This document shows, piece by piece, positions 1 to 5,528 of a DNA stretch of 5,589 nucleotides. Source of the DNA: Candidatus Rokuibacteriota bacterium (GTDB lineage: Bacteria; Methylomirabilota; Methylomirabilia; Rokubacteriales; CSP1-6); NCBI GenBank assembly GCA_003221435.1, contig QHRS01000143.1, forward strand, positions 1 through 5,589. The letters run 5' to 3'. Made by a program: the position numbers and the translations under genes. Within the stretch, counting starts at the first letter, position 1. Each line of letters starts with the position of its first letter. Under the pieces are notes generated by a model. The model made no database searches. It was given only the letters and a program-made list of their open reading frames with translations, and was not told the DNA's origin.

Positions 1-136
1 CGATTTGTATACGCGCAATAAGAATCAAGTTTTCGACAACAGGGGAAATTCCTGGGACGTTATCGGAAACCAGCAAACCGGTCCGAGCGGCACCAAGTGC
101 GCTCCGGTCGGCAACCAGGTGTTCTGCGGCAAGTAG
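1..136 (+). CDS. 3' end of an unrecognised protein (partial, 44 codons visible)
   Basis: An open frame enters from the left edge (first full codon at base 2) and ends at TAG 134-136. The visible C-terminus is polar and rich in Asn, Gln and Gly. It ends in a CAPVGNQVFC segment, two cysteines separated by eight residues, four codons before the stop. A short cysteine-bracketed C-terminal loop in a polar tail occurs in exported proteins, including type IV pilin or pseudopilin-like subunits, but this is only a suggestion and I do not recognise the family. GC is about 54% by hand count, clearly below the downstream genes, and AT-rich codons such as ttg, tat, aat and gtt are used. That fits a surface protein or a gene of different history. 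It converges on the protease gene. The reading frame is supported by the clean stop and non-shadow composition, but it is short, so confidence is moderate. Confidence 0.5.
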   Translation, partial: DLYTRNKNQVFDNRGNSWDVIGNQQTGPSGTKCAPVGNQVFCGK

Positions 137-187
137 CTCTGTTCTCCGGACGCCGCCGCTCGGAGCGCCCGGACACGGCCGTACGCG
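137..187. other. Convergent intergenic gap with GC-rich dyads, no clear terminator
   Basis: This is a 51-base gap between two converging genes. CCCGGAC at 168-174 can pair with GTCCGGG at 195-201 (7 bp, 20-base loop), the right arm lying inside the last codons of the protease gene. CTCCG at 144-148 can alternatively pair with CGGAG at 161-165. Neither is followed by a T-run on either strand, so I see no canonical intrinsic terminator. A GC-rich hairpin acting with Rho is possible but unproven. Confidence 0.3.
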
Positions 188-1348
188 TCAGCGGGTCCGG
201 GAGGAGATGTTAGGCGCCTCGGCAATCCTGAGCTGGACGGTCTGCTTCGCGCGGTTGCGGATGATGTCGAGCGACACCCGCTTGCCGACGTCGGTCTCGG
301 CGACCAGCCGCTGCAGGTGATGGTAGTCGGCGACTGCCGTGCCGTCGTAGGTGACGATCACGTCGCTCTGAGCCAGTCCGGCGCCGGCTGCCGGACTGTT
401 GGGATACACGTGACCGATGATGGCGCCGCCCGTGCCCGGAACGCCGAGGGAGCGGGCCAGCTCCTCAGGGAGCGGCTGCACCGAGACGCCTAGGTATCCT
501 CGCGTGACCTTGCCGCGCTCCACCAGCTGCGCGATCACACGCTTGACCATGTTGACCGGAATCGCGAAACCGATCCCCTGACCGCTCGCGACGATCGCAG
601 TATTGATCCCGACGACCTCGCCGCGGAGGTTCACCAGCGGGCCGCCGGAGTTGCCGGGGTTGATCGACGCGTCCGTCTGGATGAAGTTCTCGTACGTCGA
701 TATGCCGACGTCCGACCGGCCGGTCGCGCTGATGACCCCGACCGTCACGGTCTGGTCGAGGCCGAACGGGTTCCCGATCGCGATTGCCCACTCCCCGACC
801 TTGAGCGCGTCGGAATCGCCGAGCACGGCCACCGTCAGCTCCGCATCCGGCTGAAATCTGACGACCGCGAGGTCGGTCTTGACGTCGGTGCCGACGATCT
901 GGCCCCGGTACTCGCGATTGGAGGATAGGCGCACCGTCACCCCGTCTGCCCCCTTGACGACGTGGAAGTTGGTGAGGACATCGCCCCGCTTGTCGATAAT
1001 CACCCCGGAGCCGAGGCTCGGCAGGCGGAACTCCCCTCGCGTGCCCTGACGCGCCGGTCCGAAATAACGGTCGAAAAAGTCTTTGAAGACGGGATCTTCG
1101 GAGAAGAAGCCGGGGCTCGGCGCCTTGCCAGTGTTGGCGATCTGGACCGTACCGACGTTGACCACAGAGGGGCGCACTCGCTCGGCGACGCCGACGAACG
1201 CCGCCTGCAGCCCGCCCGCAGGGGGCAGGGTCGCCGGCGGGGTAGGGGAAGGGCGTCCGGCCAGGAGCGCGTGGAGCCCGTACCCCCCTCCACCCGAGAC
1301 CGCCACGACAGCCAGGATCAGCAGCGCCCCGGGCGTTCGGAAGGACAT
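188..1348 (-). CDS. htrA: Membrane-anchored HtrA/Deg-family serine protease, single PDZ domain
   Basis: This is a 386-residue envelope serine protease that would degrade or process misfolded periplasmic proteins. Residues about 8-29 form one hydrophobic segment (uncleaved anchor or signal), followed by a Pro-rich linker (33-44). The trypsin-like domain covers about 50-275. The triad is visible as His129 in TNFHVV, Asp159 in TDLAVV and Ser234 in GNSGGPL. The FFSEDPVFKDFF segment (81-92) resembles the N-terminal acidic/aromatic motif of Do-like proteases. One PDZ domain follows at about 283-375, starting RGYLGV. A single PDZ and short length fit DegS/HhoA-type members better than two-PDZ DegP. 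Start choice: ATG at 1346-1348 has AGGAAGG nine bases upstream and begins the anchor directly. A longer frame to 1459 would add 37 non-conserved-looking residues and run through the promoter. The gene is divergent from the export operon. Whether it acts as a general protease or a DegS-like regulatory protease cannot be decided here. Confidence 0.95.
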   Translation of the reverse strand: MSFRTPGALLILAVVAVSGGGGYGLHALLAGRPSPTPPATLPPAGGLQAAFVGVAERVRPSVVNVGTVQIANTGKAPSPGFFSEDPVFKDFFDRYFGPARQGTRGEFRLPSLGSGVIIDKRGDVLTNFHVVKGADGVTVRLSSNREYRGQIVGTDVKTDLAVVRFQPDAELTVAVLGDSDALKVGEWAIAIGNPFGLDQTVTVGVISATGRSDVGISTYENFIQTDASINPGNSGGPLVNLRGEVVGINTAIVASGQGIGFAIPVNMVKRVIAQLVERGKVTRGYLGVSVQPLPEELARSLGVPGTGGAIIGHVYPNSPAAGAGLAQSDVIVTYDGTAVADYHHLQRLVAETDVGKRVSLDIIRNRAKQTVQLRIAEAPNISSRTR

Positions 1349-1357
1349 CACAAAGGA

Positions 1358-1364
1358 CCTTCCT
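1358..1364 (-). promoter_or_regulatory. Ribosome binding site of the HtrA-like gene
   Basis: On the - strand the sequence reads AGGAAGG, followed by nine bases and then ATG at 1348. This strong Shine-Dalgarno match decides for the 386-residue start over the 37-codon longer frame. A GTG lies directly before the ATG (1349-1351) and could also be used. Confidence 0.75.
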
Positions 1365-1375
1365 GCACGATGAGC

Positions 1376-1405
1376 ATGATAGAGAACGCATCTCGAAAGT
1401 GTCAA
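1376..1405 (-). promoter_or_regulatory. Predicted sigma70-type promoter of the HtrA-like gene
   Basis: On the - strand there is a consensus -35 box TTGACA (1405-1400), an 18-base spacer, and TATCAT (1381-1376), one mismatch from the -10 consensus. Transcription would begin near 1369, giving a leader of about 20 bases that contains the Shine-Dalgarno sequence at 1364-1358. The geometry is coherent. The -35 box overlaps the left arm of the inverted repeat at 1401-1440, so a protein bound there could control the protease. No sigmaE-type GAACTT/TCTGA pair was seen. Confidence 0.6.
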
Positions 1406-1440
1406 GGAAGTGGGGTAAATTGAAAAGATTTTTCCTTGAC
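1401..1440. repeat. Perfect 9-bp inverted repeat in the divergent promoter region
   Basis: GTCAAGGAA (1401-1409) and TTCCTTGAC (1432-1440) are exact reverse complements separated by 22 AT-rich bases. Arm centres are 31 bases apart, close to three helical turns, which suits binding of a dimeric regulator to one DNA face. Each arm read outward is TTCCTTGAC followed by A (towards the protease) or T (towards the export operon), so each also contains a -35-like TTGAC(A/T). On the protease side a -10 follows at the right distance. On the operon side no good -10 follows. The element could be an operator, a shared promoter motif, or both. A 22-base loop and the position make an RNA hairpin less likely. 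Confidence 0.55.
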
Positions 1441-1459
1441 TCCCCCTGGCAAAAAACAC

Positions 1460-1464
1460 GAGGA
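1460..1464 (+). promoter_or_regulatory. Ribosome binding site of the export-protein gene
   Basis: GAGGA lies eight bases before ATG 1473. An in-frame TAG (1470-1472) directly precedes that ATG, so no longer start exists. I could not find a convincing -10/-35 pair for this gene. TTGACT at 1436-1441 would place its -10 on top of this site, and the sequence there (CGAGGA) is a poor match. Confidence 0.65.
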
Positions 1465-1472
1465 TTGATTAG

Positions 1473-3035
1473 ATGTGGCAGAGTCTACGCAAGGCACTCT
1501 GTGCTTTTCTGGCCCTTGCCCTGCTCGCCCCCGGGAGTAGCTTTGGCGAGGCTCAGCCGGCGCCGGTCTCGCCGACTGTACCGGCACCTCCGGGCCCAGC
1601 GCTGTCACAACCCCCGCAGCCGGCCATCTCGTCGCGGATCACGGTGGGGCCCGACTATTGGCTGGGCCCGGGTGACACCGTCGAAGTCGTCCTCGCGGGG
1701 CGAGTGGAAGCGACCCGCATCGTTGCGGTAGTCCGCGTGGACGGCAACATCACTGTCCCCCCGATGGGCACGATTCCGGTCGCGGGGCTCACCGTGCTCC
1801 AAGCCCAGCGCCGGGTCGCCTCGCTCGCTCAGCCCCTGTTCCGGTATCTGGACCTCTCCCTGAGCCTGATCGGCACTCGTTCGTTCGAGGTGACGGTGTC
1901 GGGGGAGGTCGAGAAGCCCGGCACGCTGCTCCTCTCGGCGACGGACCGCGTGTACCAGGTGGTCACCGTTGCGGGCGGTGTGTCGCCCAGAGGGTCGCTG
2001 CGGAACATCGCGGTGCTGCGGAACGGCCGCGAGGAACGCCGGGTGGATCTCCTGAGGTTCCTCCTGGCGGGGGATCTCGACGACAACCCCTACGTGGTCG
2101 AGGGCACGACCGTCGCCGTGCCCCCGCGCGGCGCCTCGGTCGCGCTGACGGGCGCTGTCGTACGCCCCGGCGAGTACGAGATCGGCGACGCGGGCTCGCT
2201 TCGAAAGCTGCTCGACCTGACGGGCGGCCTCACGACGCAATCGGCCGCGGCCGACGCGCGCCTGACCCGCATCGGCCCGGACGGCAAGAAGGCCACCATG
2301 CCGCTCGACCTGACGGCTGCGGTGAAGCCGCCGGCCGACGTCCAGCTCCGCGCGGGCGACGTCATCTACGTTCCTCCGCTCGCGGTGGTCCAGGACCTGG
2401 TCGAGGTGCGCGGGGCGTTCAACGGCACGAGCGAGAGCGGCAAGACGGTCACCGGAGGCAAGCCGACGGTCGTCCAGCGCTTCGAGCTGGCGAGCGGGGA
2501 CCTGGTCCGCGATGTCGTCGTCAAGGCTGGCGGCGCAGCGCCCTTCGCAGATCTCCGGATGGCGAGCATCGAGCGCACTGGCCCGAGCGGCCCCCGGCAG
2601 ACGATCCCCGTCGACCTGCACCGGTTGCTCGTCGAGAAGGACGAAACGCAGAACATCCCCATGCTGAACGGCGATGTCCTGTCCCTGCCCCCCGCGGAGG
2701 ACAAGGTCTACGTCATCGGCGAGGTCAGGAGCCCCGGGCCGGTGGATTATCGGCCGTACCTGACCTCTCGCGAGTACATCACGCTGGCCGGCGGGCCATC
2801 GACTCGCGCGAAGATCCCCGGCACGATCGTCACCTTCCCGAACGGCCGCACGTACGCGATGAAGGAGGCCCCACCCCTCGAACCGGGGGCGGTGGTCACC
2901 GTACCGGAAGTCTTCGTGAAGTGGTGGCAGGACTACGCGACGATCGCCTCTACCCTGTCGGGCCTCGTCACCGCGTACTCGGGACTCTTCATCCTGTTCG
3001 GGGGCGCGAGGGACTTCCAGCGCCTGAACGAGTAG
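1473..3035 (+). CDS. SLBB-repeat polysaccharide export (OPX, Wza-like) protein
   Basis: This 520-residue protein probably forms the periplasm-to-outer-membrane conduit for a secreted polysaccharide. Residues 1-25 are a signal peptide (basic SLRK, then a hydrophobic core) with likely cleavage near SSFG/EA. There is no lipobox cysteine, unlike lipoprotein Wza. A Pro-rich linker (29-50) follows. The polysaccharide-export domain begins at about 62 with YWLGPGDTVEV and runs to about 137, including the VRVDGNITVPPMG strand. Four SLBB-like units follow: about 138-217 (VSGEVEKPGTL), 223-300 (LTGAVVRPGEYEI), 308-405 (VEVRGAFNG, longer and more divergent) and 411-478 (VIGEVRSPGPV). Each has the early VxGxV turn, and most have a later AGG or TGG. 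The protein ends with an amphipathic or hydrophobic segment at about 487-510 after KWWQDY, possibly the membrane-spanning helix. The start is fixed by an in-frame stop directly before it. The gene heads a tight operon with the ATPase seven bases downstream. Confidence 0.92.
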   Translation: MWQSLRKALCAFLALALLAPGSSFGEAQPAPVSPTVPAPPGPALSQPPQPAISSRITVGPDYWLGPGDTVEVVLAGRVEATRIVAVVRVDGNITVPPMGTIPVAGLTVLQAQRRVASLAQPLFRYLDLSLSLIGTRSFEVTVSGEVEKPGTLLLSATDRVYQVVTVAGGVSPRGSLRNIAVLRNGREERRVDLLRFLLAGDLDDNPYVVEGTTVAVPPRGASVALTGAVVRPGEYEIGDAGSLRKLLDLTGGLTTQSAAADARLTRIGPDGKKATMPLDLTAAVKPPADVQLRAGDVIYVPPLAVVQDLVEVRGAFNGTSESGKTVTGGKPTVVQRFELASGDLVRDVVVKAGGAAPFADLRMASIERTGPSGPRQTIPVDLHRLLVEKDETQNIPMLNGDVLSLPPAEDKVYVIGEVRSPGPVDYRPYLTSREYITLAGGPSTRAKIPGTIVTFPNGRTYAMKEAPPLEPGAVVTVPEVFVKWWQDYATIASTLSGLVTAYSGLFILFGGARDFQRLNE

Positions 3036-3042
3036 GGCTCCC

Positions 3043-3849
3043 GTGTACGAAGCGTACTGGGATCTGACCGAAGCGCCGTTCGACAACTCGCCGAACCCCA
3101 AATTCTTCTACCTCTCGCCCGAGCACGAAGAGGCGCTGGTCCGGCTCGTGTACGTCGTCCAGCAGCGGAAGGGTTGCGGCATGCTGACCGGCGAGTATGG
3201 CTGCGGGAAGACACTGCTGTCCCGCGCGCTCCTCCAGCGGCTCGACAAGGAGCGCTTCGAGGTCGGCCTCGTGACGAACCCGTGCTGGGGCCCGGCCGAG
3301 TTCCTGCGAGAGGTCGTCTACCAGCTCGGCGTCGACACGCAGGAGAAGAGCAAGCCCGAGCTGCTCCACATGCTGAACGACCTCCTGTTCCGCAACTACC
3401 GCGCGGGACGCGATACGGTCATCATCGTCGACGAAGCGCAGCTCATCGACGACGAGGCGATCTTCGAGGAACTCCGCCTCCTCGTGAACTTCCAGACCGA
3501 CGACCGGTTCCTGATGACACTCCTGCTGATCGGGACGTCGGAGCTCCGCGAGAAGGTCCGGCGCATCCGGCACCTCGATCAGCGCATCGCGATCCGCTAT
3601 TATCTAAACCCGCTCGATCACACGCATACCGCGAACTACATCGCTCACCGGCTCAAGACGGCAGGGAAGCAGCAGAAGATCTTCACCGATGAGGCGGTCA
3701 AGCTGATCTTCGACTTCACCCGCGGGACGCCGAGGGAGATCAACAACCTCTGCGACATCTCTCTGCTCGTCGGCTATAGCAAGCGCTTGCGGGAGATCGA
3801 CGAGAAGATCGTGGGTGAGGTCATCAAAGACACCATCGGAGTGCCGTGA
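3043..3849 (+). CDS. ExeA/XrtA-locus type AAA+ ATPase
   Basis: This 268-residue cytoplasmic ATPase belongs to the ExeA (general secretion pathway protein A-like) group; the form found in exopolysaccharide/PEP-CTERM loci has about this length. Its N-terminus MYEAYWDLTEAPFDNSPNP is the family signature. Walker A is GEYGCGKT (50-57), Walker B is VIIVDEAQ (126-133, Asp130 and Glu131), sensor 1 lies in LIGTSEL (162-168), an arginine-rich RIAIRYYLNPL stretch is at 181-191, and a sensor-2-like RGTPREINNLC is at 227-237. All nucleotide-binding residues appear intact. It lacks the C-terminal peptidoglycan-binding part and membrane segment of full ExeA, so it is the compact soluble form. The start is GTG at 3043, with AGGG overlapping the upstream stop (3034-3037). 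The exact role in export is not established for the family; I infer energising or assembling the export machinery. No exosortase or PEP-CTERM protein lies in this window. Confidence 0.9.
   Translation: MYEAYWDLTEAPFDNSPNPKFFYLSPEHEEALVRLVYVVQQRKGCGMLTGEYGCGKTLLSRALLQRLDKERFEVGLVTNPCWGPAEFLREVVYQLGVDTQEKSKPELLHMLNDLLFRNYRAGRDTVIIVDEAQLIDDEAIFEELRLLVNFQTDDRFLMTLLLIGTSELREKVRRIRHLDQRIAIRYYLNPLDHTHTANYIAHRLKTAGKQQKIFTDEAVKLIFDFTRGTPREINNLCDISLLVGYSKRLREIDEKIVGEVIKDTIGVP
3838..3841 (+). promoter_or_regulatory. Ribosome binding site supporting a TTG start at 3850
   Basis: GGAG lies inside the last codons of the ATPase gene, eight bases before TTG 3850. The TTG directly follows the ATPase stop codon (TGA 3847-3849) and is in the same frame. 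For the alternative ATG at 3859 the spacing would be 17 bases, which is too long. This favours the rare TTG start with translation coupled to the ATPase gene. Confidence 0.5.
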
Positions 3850-4902
3850 TTGGTCAGAATGCGCGATCTGGTCCGCGACGCCGGCGGCGACGAGCCCGCC
3901 AAAAAGCCGGCGACGCCGCCGCCACCTCGCGAGCGGATATTCCGGCTTGCTGATGCGCTGGGCGCGCGCGCCGATTCCGGCGTCGCGGCGCCGGTGTCCG
4001 CGTTGCCCGCGTTGCCCGCGGCGAACGCCGAGGCGGTGTTCGGCGCGGTGCAGGTCGTGATGGCGCAGCTGCGGGACGCCGTCAAGACCGGCGAGCCCCT
4101 GCCGACGCTTGAACTCGACGCGGTCGTCGGCCAGGTGATCCTGGCGCTCGAGCAGGGGAGCGATCTGTTCTGGCTCGCGAACGAGCCGCCGCCGCCGGAC
4201 GCCGAGTACATTGCTGCGCACCTGGCGAGCGTAGGGGTGCTGGCACTCAGGATCGCAGCCGACCTCGGCTACGATCGCCAGCGGCTAGCCGACCTCGGCG
4301 TCGCCGCGTTCCTGTTCGACGTCGGCCTCTACCAGCTCCCGGAACGGCTCCTGGCGAAGGCCGAACCGCTCACGCCCGACGAACAGGCCCTCTACAGCAC
4401 GCATCCGCGCCTGTCAGCGGACGCTCTGCAGCGCTTCAACCTCGAGCGCGAGGGACTGATCGAGGCAGTGCTCCAGCACCACGAGCGGGAGCAGGGGCAG
4501 GGCTATCCCCAGGGGCTGCCCGGGTCCGCGATCCATCCCCACGCGAAGATCATCGGGCTGGCGGATACGTATACGCGGCTGACGGCGCCGCGGCCGCCGC
4601 GGGCGCGCCTGCAGCCGCACGAGGCGATTCGCGAGATCGTCCGCTCGAAGCAGCATTCGTTCCCGTCGGCCCTGATCAAGGCCCTCCTGTCCGAGGTCTC
4701 GGTTTTTCCGCCGCGGACGATGGTGAAGCTCAACACCGGGGAGGTCGGTCGAGTCGTCGCCGTGAACCGCAATCACCCGTTGCGCCCGAAGGTCGAGGTC
4801 ATCGCGGACTCGAAAGGAGACCGGTTGCACACTTCCAAGCTGATCGATCTGTCGGAGGCGCCGTTCCTGTACATCACCGGGCCTCTCGCGGCGGGCAGCT
4901 GA
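3850..4902 (+). CDS. HD-GYP-family protein with degenerate HD motif
   Basis: This is a 350-residue soluble protein. HD-GYP domains normally hydrolyse cyclic di-GMP. Residues 1-58 are a variable Pro/Ala-rich head, about 59-118 a helical region, 120-265 the HD-GYP core, and 285-335 a conserved-looking tail (VKLNTGEVGRVVAVN..HPLRP) common after such domains. Retained core features are His124, Asp157, His185 in THP, the HHE pair (210-212), G-x-GYP (216-220) and Asp239. Changed features: the usual LHDIGK reads LFDVGL at 155-160 (His to Phe, Lys to Leu), the usual Asp in HHExxDGxGYP is Gln215, and the second Asp of the ADxYDALT-like motif is Thr242. With a metal-ligand His and the Lys missing, I infer weak or no phosphodiesterase activity, perhaps a c-di-GMP sensor or scaffold. 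The start is TTG at 3850 on ribosome-site spacing; ATG 3859 is the alternative. The stop overlaps the next start. Confidence 0.85.
   Translation: MVRMRDLVRDAGGDEPAKKPATPPPPRERIFRLADALGARADSGVAAPVSALPALPAANAEAVFGAVQVVMAQLRDAVKTGEPLPTLELDAVVGQVILALEQGSDLFWLANEPPPPDAEYIAAHLASVGVLALRIAADLGYDRQRLADLGVAAFLFDVGLYQLPERLLAKAEPLTPDEQALYSTHPRLSADALQRFNLEREGLIEAVLQHHEREQGQGYPQGLPGSAIHPHAKIIGLADTYTRLTAPRPPRARLQPHEAIREIVRSKQHSFPSALIKALLSEVSVFPPRTMVKLNTGEVGRVVAVNRNHPLRPKVEVIADSKGDRLHTSKLIDLSEAPFLYITGPLAAGS
4000..4017 (+). repeat. Tandem 9-bp duplication (GCGTTGCCC x2) inside the HD-GYP gene
   Basis: Two exact copies of GCGTTGCCC lie head to tail, followed by GCG, and encode Ala-Leu-Pro repeats in the low-complexity head of the protein (residues 51-57). 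Being a multiple of three, it keeps the frame. It is likely slippage in a tolerant linker. Confidence 0.7.
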
Positions 4903-5528
4903 TGAACGTGCTCAAGCCGATCGTGCCGAGGACCGCCGCCGCGCTGGTCGCGCTGGTCGCGGAGTCGATCGAGGGCCTCGAGCCCGGCCTGGCCGTGCTC
5001 GCGCGCGGGTTCGCGGCGGGTGAGGTGCTGGTCGATCTCGTCGCGATCGACTCGCGGGGCAGCCTGGTGACTGTGGTCGCGGAGGTGGACGCCGAGACGG
5101 CTGCGGTCGTGCGCGCGCTCGAGGCCACGGCGTGGTGCCGGGACAACGGCGCGCTCCTCGGCCGGATCTTCGCTGACGCCAAGGTCGACCTGACCGCGCC
5201 GGTGCGGTCCATCCTCGTCGTGCGGCGTCAGAGCGATCGCGCGCTGCGGCTGCTGAGAGCTCTGGGCCCGATGGCGCCCGCGACGGTCGAGTGTCGGGTG
5301 TTCGAGCTCCGCGGCGAGCGATGCGTGTACTACGAGCCAGCGGAGGCGTCGGGCGGACCGGGAGACCCGGGCCGGAGCCGACCGGCCCGCGAGCTGGATT
5401 CTGCAGTCGCGCGGGTCGGCGACCCGTCCGGTTCGGAGGGCTCCGCCGATGCGACCGCCGCCCAACGTGCGAAGAGCATGATCGAGCGCCTGGAGGCGCT
5501 CAGATTCCGCGAAGCGTTTCAGTCTTGA
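4902..5528 (+). CDS. Unknown protein, possible inactive PD-(D/E)XK nuclease-like fold
   Basis: I do not firmly recognise this 208-residue protein. Its N-terminal two-thirds resemble the endonuclease-like fold seen in NucS/RecB-type domains: a helical start (11-24), Glu-Gly-Leu-Glu-Pro-Gly-Leu (24-30), a strand with VDLVAID (44-50, Asp45 at the usual metal position), a turn (SRG), and a strand LVTVVAEVD (55-63). The E-x-K lysine of active enzymes is replaced, since the motif reads Glu61-Val-Asp63. A helix with ATAWCRDNGALL (75-86) then matches the usual helix after the core. The last about 60 residues (147-187) are Gly/Pro/Ser/Arg-rich and look disordered, ending in a short helix (188-206). 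There is no signal peptide or membrane segment. The ATG overlaps the upstream stop by one base (TGATG, 4900-4904), with a weak GCGGG site before it, implying coupling to the HD-GYP gene. Coding frame confidence is high; fold assignment is inference. Confidence 0.75.
   Translation: MNVLKPIVPRTAAALVALVAESIEGLEPGLAVLARGFAAGEVLVDLVAIDSRGSLVTVVAEVDAETAAVVRALEATAWCRDNGALLGRIFADAKVDLTAPVRSILVVRRQSDRALRLLRALGPMAPATVECRVFELRGERCVYYEPAEASGGPGDPGRSRPARELDSAVARVGDPSGSEGSADATAAQRAKSMIERLEALRFREAFQS
4941..4958 (+). repeat. Tandem 9-bp duplication (GCGCTGGTC x2) near the start of the last gene
   Basis: Two exact head-to-tail copies encode Ala-Leu-Val-Ala-Leu-Val in the first helix (residues 14-19). The frame is preserved. 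It is probably a neutral duplication, though it lengthens the helix by about one turn. Confidence 0.7.

Noticed and set aside
465..1391. Open frame of 308 codons on the - strand overlapping the protease gene
   Set aside because: It is Arg-rich shadow composition in another frame of a gene with a complete HtrA catalytic triad and PDZ domain.
1349..1459. 37-codon N-terminal extension of the HtrA-like protein from GTG 1457-1459
   Set aside because: It would read through the predicted promoter and has no ribosome site. The ATG at 1348 has AGGAAGG at nine bases and starts the anchor segment directly.
1447..1461. sigma54-like TGGCA element ahead of the export gene
   Set aside because: GG is at 1448-1449, but the required GC ten bases later is absent (GA at 1460-1461).
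1605..3101. Long open frame (498 codons) on the - strand opposite the SLBB gene
   Set aside because: It is an Arg/Asp/Gly-rich shadow of a high-GC gene with no recognisable domain, and the opposite strand encodes a clear four-SLBB protein with signal peptide.
3604..4221. Open frame of 205 codons on the - strand across the ATPase/HD-GYP junction
   Set aside because: It spans two well-supported + strand genes and has shadow composition.
4773..5465. Open frame of 230 codons on the - strand over the last gene
   Set aside because: It is Arg/Asp-rich low-quality translation typical of GC-rich antisense frames, and it conflicts with a coupled + strand gene having an overlapping start.
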